DNA of 64,000 nucleotides from contig NZ_JAJTSZ010000002.1 of the NCBI RefSeq assembly GCF_021440195.1, forward strand, positions 248,001 to 312,000, given 5' to 3'. This DNA comes from Dyadobacter sp. CY356 (GTDB lineage Bacteria > Bacteroidota > Bacteroidia > Cytophagales > Spirosomataceae). The translations under genes were made by a program, and so were the position numbers. The notes beneath the pieces are model-generated. The model was not told the origin of the DNA. It saw only the letters and a program-made list of their open reading frames with translations, and ran no database searches. Shown piece after piece: positions 1-7,473 of this stretch (position 1 is its first letter; every line of letters starts with the position of its first letter).

Positions 1-1000
1 ACTTATTCAGGTTTTTAACGCCGTAGGAAATCTTTCTTTCAACGGTAAATTGGTCGCTCATATCCTCAACCACCTTCAGTTCAGGAAATATAAGGCCGTT
101 GACAGGATCATCGCCCCGGTATTGATCCAATATCGCTTTCACCTTTTCAGGGATTTTTAAAGAGCCGGGCTTATCGTTTTTTCCCATGGAATAAAACAGA
201 CGGTCATTTTGAAAATCCGTCCACTTCATCCGCAATACATCAGAAACCCGTACCCCTGCAAAGTAGTATGAGAATAAAAATACATTTCGTGCATGGTTAA
301 GTTTTGGCTCAACCGACAGGTTAAGTTTTTCAATCGCTTCGACTTCCTCTTTTGTCAAACCGATTTTAGAAGACTTTGGAATTTTAATCTGTATTTTTCC
401 CCTGCCAAATGGATAGGCTTTGATATCAGCCAATTCGCCAAGTATCGCCTGATTGTAAAGCGACCTAATCAGTATAAGGTGGTTAACAATTGTTCGCTCA
501 CTGAGTTTCTTATCACCCTTCAAGTGTGCCCGGAAACGATTTAACAGCGGGACAGTGATTTCAGAAAAATCAATATCCTTCGTTCCTAAAAAAGCCTCAA
601 AGTTATTTATTCTTGCCTGATCGGTTGGGACACGATTGTATTTCCCCTCCTTTCGCATATTTTCTATAAACTCAGCTGCAATGGCAAAAAAGGTTACACC
701 CTTCTTTGGTTTGATCTTCTTTGCAACAAGCTTGGCAGAGACATCTTTCTTTTTGGCTTGTAGCTCTAAACTAGTGTCACTGGCCTCAGCAAATTTCTGT
801 GCAATTAAATTGTTTAACCTCACGGAATTGCGGTGAGTTTTTTTAACTTTACATGCTACCGCGTCCCAATCCTCTTCATTGATACTTGTCCCAATGTGAA
901 TGTAGGAAGATTTACGATCCTTCGTAATCCGCAGCGCAAGGGGAAATGTGCCGTCAGCTTTTGCGGCGTTTCTGATAACCACCTTAATTGTCGTCGCCAT
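1..1000 (-). CDS. Tyrosine recombinase / integrase of an integrative element (3' end beyond window)
   Basis: Site-specific tyrosine recombinase expected to excise and integrate the mobile element to the left. I translated it by hand from the ATG at 1000; 333 codons are open to the window edge. The first ~80 residues look like the Arm DNA-binding domain of Bacteroidota integrases, residues ~95-190 like the SAM-like core-binding domain, and the catalytic domain follows. The first catalytic arginine is in the motif FAGVRVSDVLRMKW near residue 251. The later catalytic His/Arg/Tyr lie outside the window, so completeness cannot be judged. It reads away from the attachment site at 1172-1245, as is usual for an integrase at an element end. 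Confidence 0.9.
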   Translation of the reverse strand, partial: MATTIKVVIRNAAKADGTFPLALRITKDRKSSYIHIGTSINEEDWDAVACKVKKTHRNSVRLNNLIAQKFAEASDTSLELQAKKKDVSAKLVAKKIKPKKGVTFFAIAAEFIENMRKEGKYNRVPTDQARINNFEAFLGTKDIDFSEITVPLLNRFRAHLKGDKKLSERTIVNHLILIRSLYNQAILGELADIKAYPFGRGKIQIKIPKSSKIGLTKEEVEAIEKLNLSVEPKLNHARNVFLFSYYFAGVRVSDVLRMKWTDFQNDRLFYSMGKNDKPGSLKIPEKVKAILDQYRGDDPVNGLIFPELKVVEDMSDQFTVERKISYGVKNLNK

Positions 1001-1073
1001 ATAATTTCTTTTAGGTCAAACAAATATAAGTAATTCCAGTCAAACATTAGTAAAACAAACGGTGTTTTTTTAT

Positions 1074-1159
1074 GTATTACTATGACTTCCATAAATTAAT
1101 AAAATGCTGATAATTAGATAGTTAAAATCATATCAAAACATAGTAAACCATAGTAATAC
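1074..1159. repeat. Candidate integrase arm-type repeats upstream of the integrase
   Basis: GTATTACTATG at 1074-1084 is repeated as its exact reverse complement at 1149-1159. A second direct copy of the core CATAGTAA lies at 1139-1146, ten bases before the copy at 1149-1156. These copies sit between the integrase start and the tRNA-derived attachment site, where accessory (arm) sites for a tyrosine recombinase would be expected. The repeats are seen directly; their role is inferred. Confidence 0.45.
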
Positions 1160-1171
1160 AGTATGAATAGA

Positions 1172-1214
1172 ATTCATAACCCTGAGGTCAGCAGTTCGAT
1201 CCTGCTTCCCGCTA
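1172..1214 (+). other. Attachment site: displaced 3' half of a tRNA gene with CAT anticodon
   Basis: The stretch reads as anticodon loop TTCATAA (1173-1179), 3' anticodon stem CCCTG, variable loop, T arm AGCAG-TTCGATC-CTGCT (1190-1206), acceptor 3' strand TCCCGCT (1207-1213) and discriminator A. The bases upstream do not supply a matching 5' anticodon stem (CAGGG would be needed) or a D arm, so this is not a functional tRNA gene. Integrases commonly use tRNA 3' halves as attachment sites; the intact tRNA is expected at the other end of the element, to the left of the window. The CAT anticodon fits a Met or tRNA-Ile2 gene, and the half alone cannot distinguish them. Confidence 0.75.
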
Positions 1215-1216
1215 CG

Positions 1217-1245
1217 AAAAAGGCCACTTTTAAGTGGCCTTTTTT
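1217..1245 (+). terminator. Rho-independent terminator carried with the tRNA fragment
   Basis: A 12-bp stem (AAAAAGGCCACT paired with its complement) with a four-base loop is followed by a T run. It lies three bases after the tRNA fragment and was probably the original terminator of that tRNA gene. Confidence 0.75.
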
Positions 1246-1294
1246 ATTTGCGACAAAAGAATATTGATAAATGAAGTGAACTCAAAAGGCCGCT

Positions 1295-1734
1295 CTATTT
1301 AGCTGACAACGGAATAAGTCCCGCAGTTGTGATGACACGATCAAAGCCCATTGATTGCAAATGTGTAGTTAGTTTTCTGTCTCCTGTCAAAGAACACCAT
1401 CTGTTTGTAATGTCAGAGCTACATAGCTGATGTCAAAGGCATCAACGCCTATCGTAAGTCGTTCGGCTTCCTGCCAGTGAGATTTTTCTATTAGAAATTC
1501 ATTGTGCAGCTCCAGACAATTGAGTAGTGTATAATAATCATCTACAATCTGCTCGAAACTCTTTTTAGAATTTTTGATGATTTTTGTCTGATGTTTGAAT
1601 AACTCCACCATCGTGTAATGACAAGTTATACGCCTGATTGGCAATGAAGTGTGCGTCAGCAGTCTTGCAATGTTGCTATTGGGGGAGATCAGTGCACTAA
1701 AAAGAATGTTAGTATCAATGACAACCGTTATCAT
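1295..1734 (-). pseudogene. PIN-domain (VapC-like) toxin, frameshifted near the C-terminus
   Basis: PIN-domain ribonucleases cleave RNA as type II toxins. The N-terminal acidic motif VIDTNILFSAL is intact at residues 4-14, and VDAFDISYVAL carries later acidic residues. The zero frame stops at 1387 right after DGVL. One extra base there would keep the frame open and add a normal PIN ending, W-TGDRKLTTHLQSMGF and so on, to a TAG at 1295-1297. The usual length is therefore restored by one inserted base, which suggests a one-base deletion or a sequencing error. The antitoxin-like gene lies 12 bases upstream in the same direction. Confidence 0.75.
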
Positions 1735-1746
1735 ATAGCTATTTTA

Positions 1747-1959
1747 TTAGGGCAGGAACTTATGCCTGTTCTCGGCCCACCATGAAGTTTCAACCTCGTG
1801 TGCCAGTTTGGCGGCATTTTCTTCTGTGCCCCTATTCTGGGCGTTGGACTCGACAAAATGGAAATGATTAATTAACTTTTGTACATCGTTGATATCGAAA
1901 AGAGCAGCATTTAGCCGGATAACAATATCCTGATCGTTTCTTTCTATGGTCATAATCAT
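1747..1959 (-). CDS. Small antitoxin-like protein upstream of the PIN toxin
   Basis: A 70-residue protein immediately upstream of, and co-directional with, the PIN-domain gene, 12 bases apart. The order (small gene first, toxin second) and spacing are those of a type II toxin-antitoxin operon, so I infer an antitoxin. The first 35 residues (IERNDQDIVIRLNAALFD) could form a small dimerisation region and the tail, with WWAENRHKFLP at the end, could wrap the toxin. I do not recognise the antitoxin family. A second ATG lies two codons after the first; either could be used. If the toxin is truly broken, this gene is an orphan. Confidence 0.6.
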   Translation of the reverse strand: MIMTIERNDQDIVIRLNAALFDINDVQKLINHFHFVESNAQNRGTEENAAKLAHEVETSWWAENRHKFLP

Positions 1960-2128
1960 CTTTTATTTTAGTAAATATACCTATTAAACCTGAGACGTTA
2001 AAATGATATGTGGAGGCAATTTTAATCTGCTAACCTTGAATTATTGAATAATACTGTCGCAGGAATTTTCGCCATATGTAATAGTAAGTGAATCTAATTA
2101 ATAGCTTTACGTAAAATCAAAGTGGTTA

Positions 2129-3010
2129 ATGCGTAAAAAGACAAAATCCATACCTGTAAATGTGATGACTGATGATTTCGGCGGAGACATTTCCGTTGAA
2201 AAAATATCGGTTGCTAATTTACGCGCTTTGGAAAAAGTATCAGAAAACAGTCTTGAAGACGCTGAACAATCACACCGGCATGACCGCCACTCCTTCTTCC
2301 TGCTTGAAAGTGGAATAGTTTCCATTGAAATCGATTTTCAAAAATATGATATCCAACCTTCGTCTGTCATTTACATGCACCCCAATCAGGTACATCGTAT
2401 GCTGGCATTTGAGCATGTTACCGTATACAGTTGTGCAATCAATAATGAAAATCTGAATCCCGAATATCTCAAACTACTGGAAACCATCTCACCTGCAAAA
2501 CCAATCTTATTGGACACAGAAACATTTTCAGTTATTTCCCAGGCAGCATCATTTGCTATGAAATTATCTGAACGGAAAAACGAAAAACTGTATCATTTTT
2601 TATTGAAAGATAGTTGCAACACGTTAGTCGCACTGATTATTTCTCAATATTTACATCAATCCGGATCAAGTGATAAACTTTCACGTTTCGAAACAGTTAC
2701 AAAGGGGTTTAAAGAGTTATTGGAGCGTGAATTTATCAATATAAAAAAACCAGCGGAATACGCACAGAACCTCAATATATCTACGCCTTACCTCAACGAA
2801 TGTGTGAAAAATACAACAGGTCATTCTGTATCATACCACATTCAGGAACGTATTATTCTGGAAGCGAAACGTCTGCTGTTTCATTCCAACAAATCGGTAA
2901 AAGAAATTGCAACCGAATTGGGTTATGACGATTATCCTTACTTCACACGGCTTTTCACGAAGGTCACCGGAATGACAGCGGTGACTTTCAGGAACAAAAA
3001 CCACGATTAG
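2129..3010 (+). CDS. AraC-family transcriptional regulator
   Basis: DNA-binding regulator of 293 residues. Residues ~35-110 look like a cupin-type sensor half, with a His-rich stretch SHRHDRHSFFLLESG. Residues ~195-290 carry the two helix-turn-helix motifs of AraC/XylS proteins, including SVKEIATELGYDDYPYFTRL followed by F.K.TGMTA. The FAD monooxygenase gene begins 78 bases downstream on the same strand and is the likeliest target. The effector is unknown. ATG at 2129 gives a normal family length. No strong TAnnTTTG promoter is visible upstream. Confidence 0.88.
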   Translation: MRKKTKSIPVNVMTDDFGGDISVEKISVANLRALEKVSENSLEDAEQSHRHDRHSFFLLESGIVSIEIDFQKYDIQPSSVIYMHPNQVHRMLAFEHVTVYSCAINNENLNPEYLKLLETISPAKPILLDTETFSVISQAASFAMKLSERKNEKLYHFLLKDSCNTLVALIISQYLHQSGSSDKLSRFETVTKGFKELLEREFINIKKPAEYAQNLNISTPYLNECVKNTTGHSVSYHIQERIILEAKRLLFHSNKSVKEIATELGYDDYPYFTRLFTKVTGMTAVTFRNKNHD

Positions 3011-3088
3011 TCCAATACCTGCTTTGTATTTCTGTTTCACGCCTTATGCAGACAACGTTCCTTTGCATTGTTAAAAAATCGTACGAAA

Positions 3089-4219
3089 ATGGAATCACTA
3101 AAAGAAAAAATTGCCGGACAAACAGTACTTATTTCAGGTGCAAGTATGGCCGGACTATCAGCCGCATGGTGGATGAATAAATTAGGCTATAAAGTAACTG
3201 TGGTTGAAATGGCAAACGAACCCCGAACGGCCGGTGGCGCTGTTGACATCAAGGATGCTGCAATAGAGGCCGTCAAACGTATGGGAATTTTTGAAGAGTT
3301 AAAAGCCCATCAGTTGAATGTAGAACTTATTGAATTTAAAAATGCCCGGGATATAACGGAAGGTTCAATTTCGTTAACAAATGAAGGAGCAGAACTTCCT
3401 GACGATGAGATTGAAGTTGAACGAGACTTGTTTGTGGGAATTATATTTGATAAGATAAAAAATGATGTTGAATTCATTTTCAACGATAGCATAACTGCAT
3501 TAATAGAAACAAAAGACGATATCGAGGTAACATTTAAGAATGGCGTAAAAAGATCATTCGATCTGGTATTGGGCTGCGATGGTTTACATTCTACTGTGAG
3601 AAGAATCTCATTTGGCCACGAAACTGAATACACACATAATCTTGGGGCGTATTTTTCACTCACGATCCTGAATCAATTATTAATAAAACAAAAAACAATG
3701 CAAATGTATAATGTGCCGGATAAGGCTATTATGCTGAATGCTTACAAAAACAAGACGGATATCATCTTTTGTTTCAATTCAGAAAAAGAGATTCCTTATG
3801 ACTATCGTGATAAAGAGCAGCAAAGAAAAATTATTTTGGAACAGTTTGCCGGTCAAAGTTGGAGAACCGAAGCATTACTGGAAGTTATAAAAAACGCAGA
3901 TGATTTTTACTTTGATAAATTTTGTCAAATAAAAATGCCGTCGTGGACAAAAGGCAGAGTGGCCTTGGTTGGCGATGCAGGTTATTGTGCTTCGCCGGCT
4001 GCCGGAATGGGTGCATCATTGTCGGTGATTGGGGCCACAACGTTAGCAGATGCACTGGAAAAACATAGCGGCAATTTTGAATTGGCATTCCAGGATTATA
4101 ACCAAAGTTTGCGTCCTTTTATTGAAGAAGTTCAAGCCGGGGCTGAATCAAATGTAAGGGAAAGTTTTATTCCAAGAACTGATGAAGCAATTCGAAAAAG
4201 AAACAAAGAAGGTTTTTAA
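3089..4219 (+). CDS. FAD-dependent monooxygenase (UbiH/TetX-like)
   Basis: Flavoprotein monooxygenase of the aromatic-ring hydroxylase type, 376 residues from the ATG at 3089. An in-frame TTG at 3068 is possible but adds only seven residues. The Rossmann motif GASMAGLSAAWWMNKLGY is at residues ~17-34, VVEMANEPR supplies the ADP-ribose contact, LVLGCDGLHSTVRR is the conserved DG motif and VALVGDAGYCASPAAGMGAS is the second FAD motif. All cofactor motifs look intact. The substrate cannot be read from the sequence; members oxidise aromatics, quinones or antibiotics such as tetracyclines. It is probably controlled by the AraC-type gene upstream. Confidence 0.85.
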   Translation: MESLKEKIAGQTVLISGASMAGLSAAWWMNKLGYKVTVVEMANEPRTAGGAVDIKDAAIEAVKRMGIFEELKAHQLNVELIEFKNARDITEGSISLTNEGAELPDDEIEVERDLFVGIIFDKIKNDVEFIFNDSITALIETKDDIEVTFKNGVKRSFDLVLGCDGLHSTVRRISFGHETEYTHNLGAYFSLTILNQLLIKQKTMQMYNVPDKAIMLNAYKNKTDIIFCFNSEKEIPYDYRDKEQQRKIILEQFAGQSWRTEALLEVIKNADDFYFDKFCQIKMPSWTKGRVALVGDAGYCASPAAGMGASLSVIGATTLADALEKHSGNFELAFQDYNQSLRPFIEEVQAGAESNVRESFIPRTDEAIRKRNKEGF

Positions 4220-4223
4220 AAAC

Positions 4224-4262
4224 TATATAAGAAACGGGCCTGTAAAGCCCGTTTCTTATATA
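4224..4262. terminator. Bidirectional hairpin terminator between convergent genes
   Basis: A perfect 16-bp stem (4224-4239 with 4247-4262) has a seven-base loop. AAAAA precedes it, so it can serve the leftward SDR gene as well as the monooxygenase gene. Confidence 0.7.
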
Positions 4263-4289
4263 AACTAAACTGTCATTTAAGTCCAGCTA

Positions 4290-5027
4290 TTACCATGGAC
4301 AATTTTCAGGCTCAGGAAAATATTCTTCACTAAAAAACTTTCCGGTTGGCCCACTCTGATCAATCAGCGCATATTTAGCTATACGTTTCCCCGCCTCTTC
4401 CACTGTACTTGTGCCCTGATCATTGGTAAAATCGGTTTTTGTCCATCCCGGGCAGACTGCATTAACTTTGAAAGCCGAATCACGAAGTTCATAAGCCAGA
4501 TTGATGGTATACATATTTAGTGCAGATTTACTGGATTGGTATACCGCCATTTTATTGTCGTAACCAGGAACGGAAGGATCCGCAGCCAAAGAAAGAGAGG
4601 CCATGGCTGTGCTTACATTAACAATACGCGGTTCAGCTGATTTTTTCAAAAGATCAATAAAAGCTTGTGTAACGCTGATCACGCCAAAAACATTGGTTTC
4701 ATAAACTGTTTTAAACTGATCAATTGTCGCACTCAGCGCAGATTGCGGAAATCCTCCCGAAATTCCCGCATTATTAACCAAAACATCCAGAACATCCATT
4801 TTTTCTCCGATTTGAATTCTGGCAGATTTAACGGAATCAGTATCTGTTACGTCAAGCCTGACAGCTTCTATATTTTCTAATCCGTCTGCTTTCAGCTTCT
4901 CCACAGCCTTTGTACCATTTTCAAGACTCCGGCTAGCCAAATAGACAAAAAATCCGTTTTGTGCCAGTTGTCTTACTACTTCCAAACCTATACCCTTATT
5001 TGCCCCTGTTACTAATGCTGTTTTCAT
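4290..5027 (-). CDS. Short-chain dehydrogenase/reductase (carbonyl reductase-like)
   Basis: NAD(P)-dependent oxidoreductase of 245 residues. The nucleotide motif TGANKGIG is at residues 7-14, VNNAGIS follows strand four, and YQSSK is the catalytic Tyr-x3-Lys. I chose the ATG at 5027 because the longer open frame adds 21 residues unlike the family, and SDRs start just before the TGxxxGxG strand. The shape (short loop, C-terminal lid) is that of carbonyl reductase-like SDRs. The substrate is unknown. An AraC-family gene lies 69 bases upstream on the same strand and may control it. Confidence 0.87.
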   Translation of the reverse strand: MKTALVTGANKGIGLEVVRQLAQNGFFVYLASRSLENGTKAVEKLKADGLENIEAVRLDVTDTDSVKSARIQIGEKMDVLDVLVNNAGISGGFPQSALSATIDQFKTVYETNVFGVISVTQAFIDLLKKSAEPRIVNVSTAMASLSLAADPSVPGYDNKMAVYQSSKSALNMYTINLAYELRDSAFKVNAVCPGWTKTDFTNDQGTSTVEEAGKRIAKYALIDQSGPTGKFFSEEYFPEPENCPW

Positions 5028-5096
5028 TTGATTGATGGTTAAAATGATATTCGCAAAAGTAGCAGCAAGAAAAATACCGGAGTTGGACAAATCATT

Positions 5097-5975
5097 TTAG
5101 TTACTGGACAAATCGTGATGATCAGCCAAAAATGCGCTAACACTTTTGCCGGTACTCTTTTTAAATAACCTTGAAAAATAATCAGGGTCATTGAAACCAA
5201 GTTCGTAAGCCAGTTCTTTTACCGAAAGTGAAGAATATTGCAACTTCCGCTGAGCTTCCAGCATAAGCCGGTTTGTCATCCATTCCTTTGGCGAAACGCC
5301 AGAAAAACTTTTGACAACACCATAAAGGCTGCTCGGTGTCATTGCCAGTTTTTCGGCAATTGTGTGTACATCATGCTGCTCGGTCAGATGCGTTTCCACT
5401 GCAAGTTTGAAAGCTATATACTTGGATAACTTTGGATTGAAAATATTATGCTGTTTGCTCTGCTCAAAGTAAGCGCTGTTGAATTCAGTCAGCAATGTAT
5501 TCAAATGTGCCAGAATAATGTCTGTGTTTTTGGGTTTTCCTGAAACATGCAGCAACTGAAACAAGTTGGAAAAAACCGACTTAACACGCTCTTTTGCATC
5601 CGTATCAAAAGTGATCGTATTGGTATTTAACGGATTAAGCAGAAACGGAAATGAGTTTGGAAGCAGTGCCAACACGTTTTCATCAAAGGCAGCTTTATAA
5701 TTTAAGCTGTGACTTTTTTGACTTGGATTTAGAAATATCTGATTTGGTGAGCCAAAAACCAACTGGCTATCAGAAATTGTAATTTCCTCAGCATCAATTT
5801 TATAAGTTTCCAAACCCTGATCTAAAAAAATAAAACAATAATGGTCCAGCTTATGTGGTTTTAAAAGTTTTTCCAGTACCTCATCCGGCAAATTAATTTT
5901 ACAGTTTTCATTCACCGTCATCAACAATTTGTCGTGGTGTTTGATCTTGTCCAATAATCCCTTTGTCTCTTGCAT
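5097..5975 (-). CDS. AraC-family transcriptional regulator
   Basis: 292-residue regulator. The N-terminal ~150 residues form a divergent sensor half; residues ~190-285 carry two helix-turn-helix motifs, including HTIAEKLAMTPSSLYGVVK and SVKELAYELGFNDPDYFSRL followed by FKKSTGKSVSAF. It is not a close copy of the AraC-type gene at 2129. It is followed after 69 bases by the SDR gene, so an autoregulated pair is likely. The ligand is unknown. Confidence 0.88.
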   Translation of the reverse strand: MQETKGLLDKIKHHDKLLMTVNENCKINLPDEVLEKLLKPHKLDHYCFIFLDQGLETYKIDAEEITISDSQLVFGSPNQIFLNPSQKSHSLNYKAAFDENVLALLPNSFPFLLNPLNTNTITFDTDAKERVKSVFSNLFQLLHVSGKPKNTDIILAHLNTLLTEFNSAYFEQSKQHNIFNPKLSKYIAFKLAVETHLTEQHDVHTIAEKLAMTPSSLYGVVKSFSGVSPKEWMTNRLMLEAQRKLQYSSLSVKELAYELGFNDPDYFSRLFKKSTGKSVSAFLADHHDLSSN

Positions 5976-6026
5976 GCGTTAATATTTTTATGAACATTGA
6001 TAAGAAGAAAGCCTGATCGCTTTGTT

Positions 6027-6377
6027 CTAAATGATCAATTCTTCATTTGCCAACTGTTTCTTACCCCAATTGTGTAAATGCTCTATAAAAGGTATCAACT
6101 CCTGCCCCGTGCCACTTAGCGAATATTCAACCTTGGGCGGTACTTCGTGATACATTTTTCGGATGATCAGATTATCGTCTTCCAATTCCCGTAAAGTCTG
6201 GGTAAGCATCTTTGTGGTAATGTCAGGTAAAGTCCTGCTTAATTCGCCGTAACGTAACACCGATTTTAAGCTCAGATGCCATAAAATCCGTCCTTTATAT
6301 TTCCCTCCTATTCGTTTGAAAGCGTACTCGACACCGCATTTCTGTATACACTCCGGAATTTCTGCTTTATTTTTCAT
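6027..6377 (-). CDS. HxlR-family winged-helix regulator
   Basis: A 116-residue MarR/HxlR-type repressor. The family core is clear: GGKYKGRILWHL at the N-terminal helix, RYGELSRTLPDITTKMLTQTLREL as the recognition region and VPPKVEYSLSGTG as the wing. Cysteines occur at residues 10 and 14. Characterised relatives such as HypR and YodB sense thiol or quinone stress through an N-terminal Cys, so a redox sensor is plausible but inferred. It is divergent from the SDR gene at 6505, with a perfect inverted repeat between them. Confidence 0.9.
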   Translation of the reverse strand: MKNKAEIPECIQKCGVEYAFKRIGGKYKGRILWHLSLKSVLRYGELSRTLPDITTKMLTQTLRELEDDNLIIRKMYHEVPPKVEYSLSGTGQELIPFIEHLHNWGKKQLANEELII

Positions 6378-6423
6378 TTTTATTTAATTATAAGATATTG
6401 ATACTCATCATTACACACTTTTT

Positions 6424-6452
6424 AGTATGTAAGATACAAAAAAGTACATACT
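6424..6452. promoter_or_regulatory. Probable HxlR operator
   Basis: AGTATGTA at 6424-6431 is matched by its exact reverse complement TACATACT at 6445-6452, with a 13-base spacer. It lies between the divergent HxlR and SDR genes and its right half overlaps the candidate -33 box of the SDR promoter, so binding should block transcription. Site and position are seen; binding is inferred. Confidence 0.7.
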
Positions 6453-6482
6453 TGTCAAAAGTATGGAAACAATCTAGTATTG
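6452..6482 (+). promoter_or_regulatory. Candidate promoter of the SDR gene
   Basis: TTG at 6452-6454, a 20-base spacer and TAGTATTG at 6475-6482. The second box differs by one base from the Bacteroidota -7 consensus TAnnTTTG. The ATG follows 22 bases later. Confidence 0.45.
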
Positions 6483-6504
6483 CAGTTCATTAATCAAATA
6501 AAAA

Positions 6505-7257
6505 ATGGACTTGAAATTAAAAAATAAAGTAGCTGTGGTTACCGGTGCGTCAAAAGGAATTGGCGCTGGAATAGCAAAAGCATTTGCCAAAGCAGGTGCC
6601 AAAGTAGTTGTCAATTATGCAACAAGTAAAGAGGGAGCAGATAAAGTGGTTAACGAGATTACAAATAATGGTGGTGTAGCCGTTGCCATTCAGGGCGATG
6701 TGACTATATCTGCCGATGTAAAAAAGCTCTTTGATCAAACAAAAGAAATTTATGGCCAACTGGATATTTTGGTCAATAATGCTGGTGTCTTCGCATTTGA
6801 GCCATTGGCGGCAGTTACAGAAGACAGTTATCACCGTCAGTTTAATACCCACGTGCTGGGCAATTTGTTATGCTCACAAAACACAGTTGCAATGTTTGGT
6901 GAGCGTGGAGGTAGTATCATCAATATTAGCTCCACTGTGAGTACTAATCCGATGGCTGGCCTGATTGTATACTGCGCGGCAAAAGCTGCTGTTGACACCT
7001 TCACAAAAGTGTTATCAAAAGAATTGGGGCCGAAAAATATCCGGATCAATACAATCGCGCCGGGAGTTACTGATACAGAAGGAAATCATACAGCCGGTAT
7101 CATTGGCGGTGATCTTGAAAAAGAGATGGTTGCTATGACTCCCTTAGGCCGCGTAGGACAGCCGGAGGATATTGCAAAAGTGGCAGTTTTTCTTGCTTCT
7201 GACGATGCCAGCTGGGTAACTGGTGAAAGAATTACGGTTGCTGGTGGTTTGTTGTAA
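6505..7257 (+). CDS. Short-chain dehydrogenase/reductase (FabG-like)
   Basis: NAD(P)H-dependent oxidoreductase of 250 residues, the full classical SDR length. TGASKGIG is at residues 13-20, VNNAGVF follows, the catalytic serine is in NISSTVS and YCAAK is the Tyr-x3-Lys motif. The end WVTGERITVAGGLL is typical of classical SDRs of the 3-oxoacyl-ACP reductase type. Its divergent HxlR neighbour and operator argue for an inducible detoxifying reductase rather than the housekeeping fabG. Confidence 0.88.
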   Translation: MDLKLKNKVAVVTGASKGIGAGIAKAFAKAGAKVVVNYATSKEGADKVVNEITNNGGVAVAIQGDVTISADVKKLFDQTKEIYGQLDILVNNAGVFAFEPLAAVTEDSYHRQFNTHVLGNLLCSQNTVAMFGERGGSIINISSTVSTNPMAGLIVYCAAKAAVDTFTKVLSKELGPKNIRINTIAPGVTDTEGNHTAGIIGGDLEKEMVAMTPLGRVGQPEDIAKVAVFLASDDASWVTGERITVAGGLL

Positions 7258-7276
7258 ATGTTAAGAAATGATCATA

Positions 7277-7305
7277 ATATGCTGCCTGCCGGCAGCATAT
7301 TTTTT
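7277..7305 (+). terminator. Rho-independent terminator after the SDR gene
   Basis: A 10-bp stem, ATATGCTGCC with its complement, loop TGCC, followed by five T. Confidence 0.85.
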
Positions 7306-7473
7306 GTTATTTCCGGCTAATTATTAATATTAGAATCCATAAATAACTTTTCAATGATAACACAACAGCTTAGGCAGCATCTAAATTAGGCCTGTTTTTT
7401 GTTCTAGCAGAATTAAATGCAAAACTTTTCAGTTTGATCATTATACCAGCCTATATTCTGCAAACCAGGACAA

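Noticed and set aside
856..1092. 78-codon minus-strand frame
   Set aside because: It lies in another frame over the integrase start and its composition is not protein-like; the integrase reading is clear.
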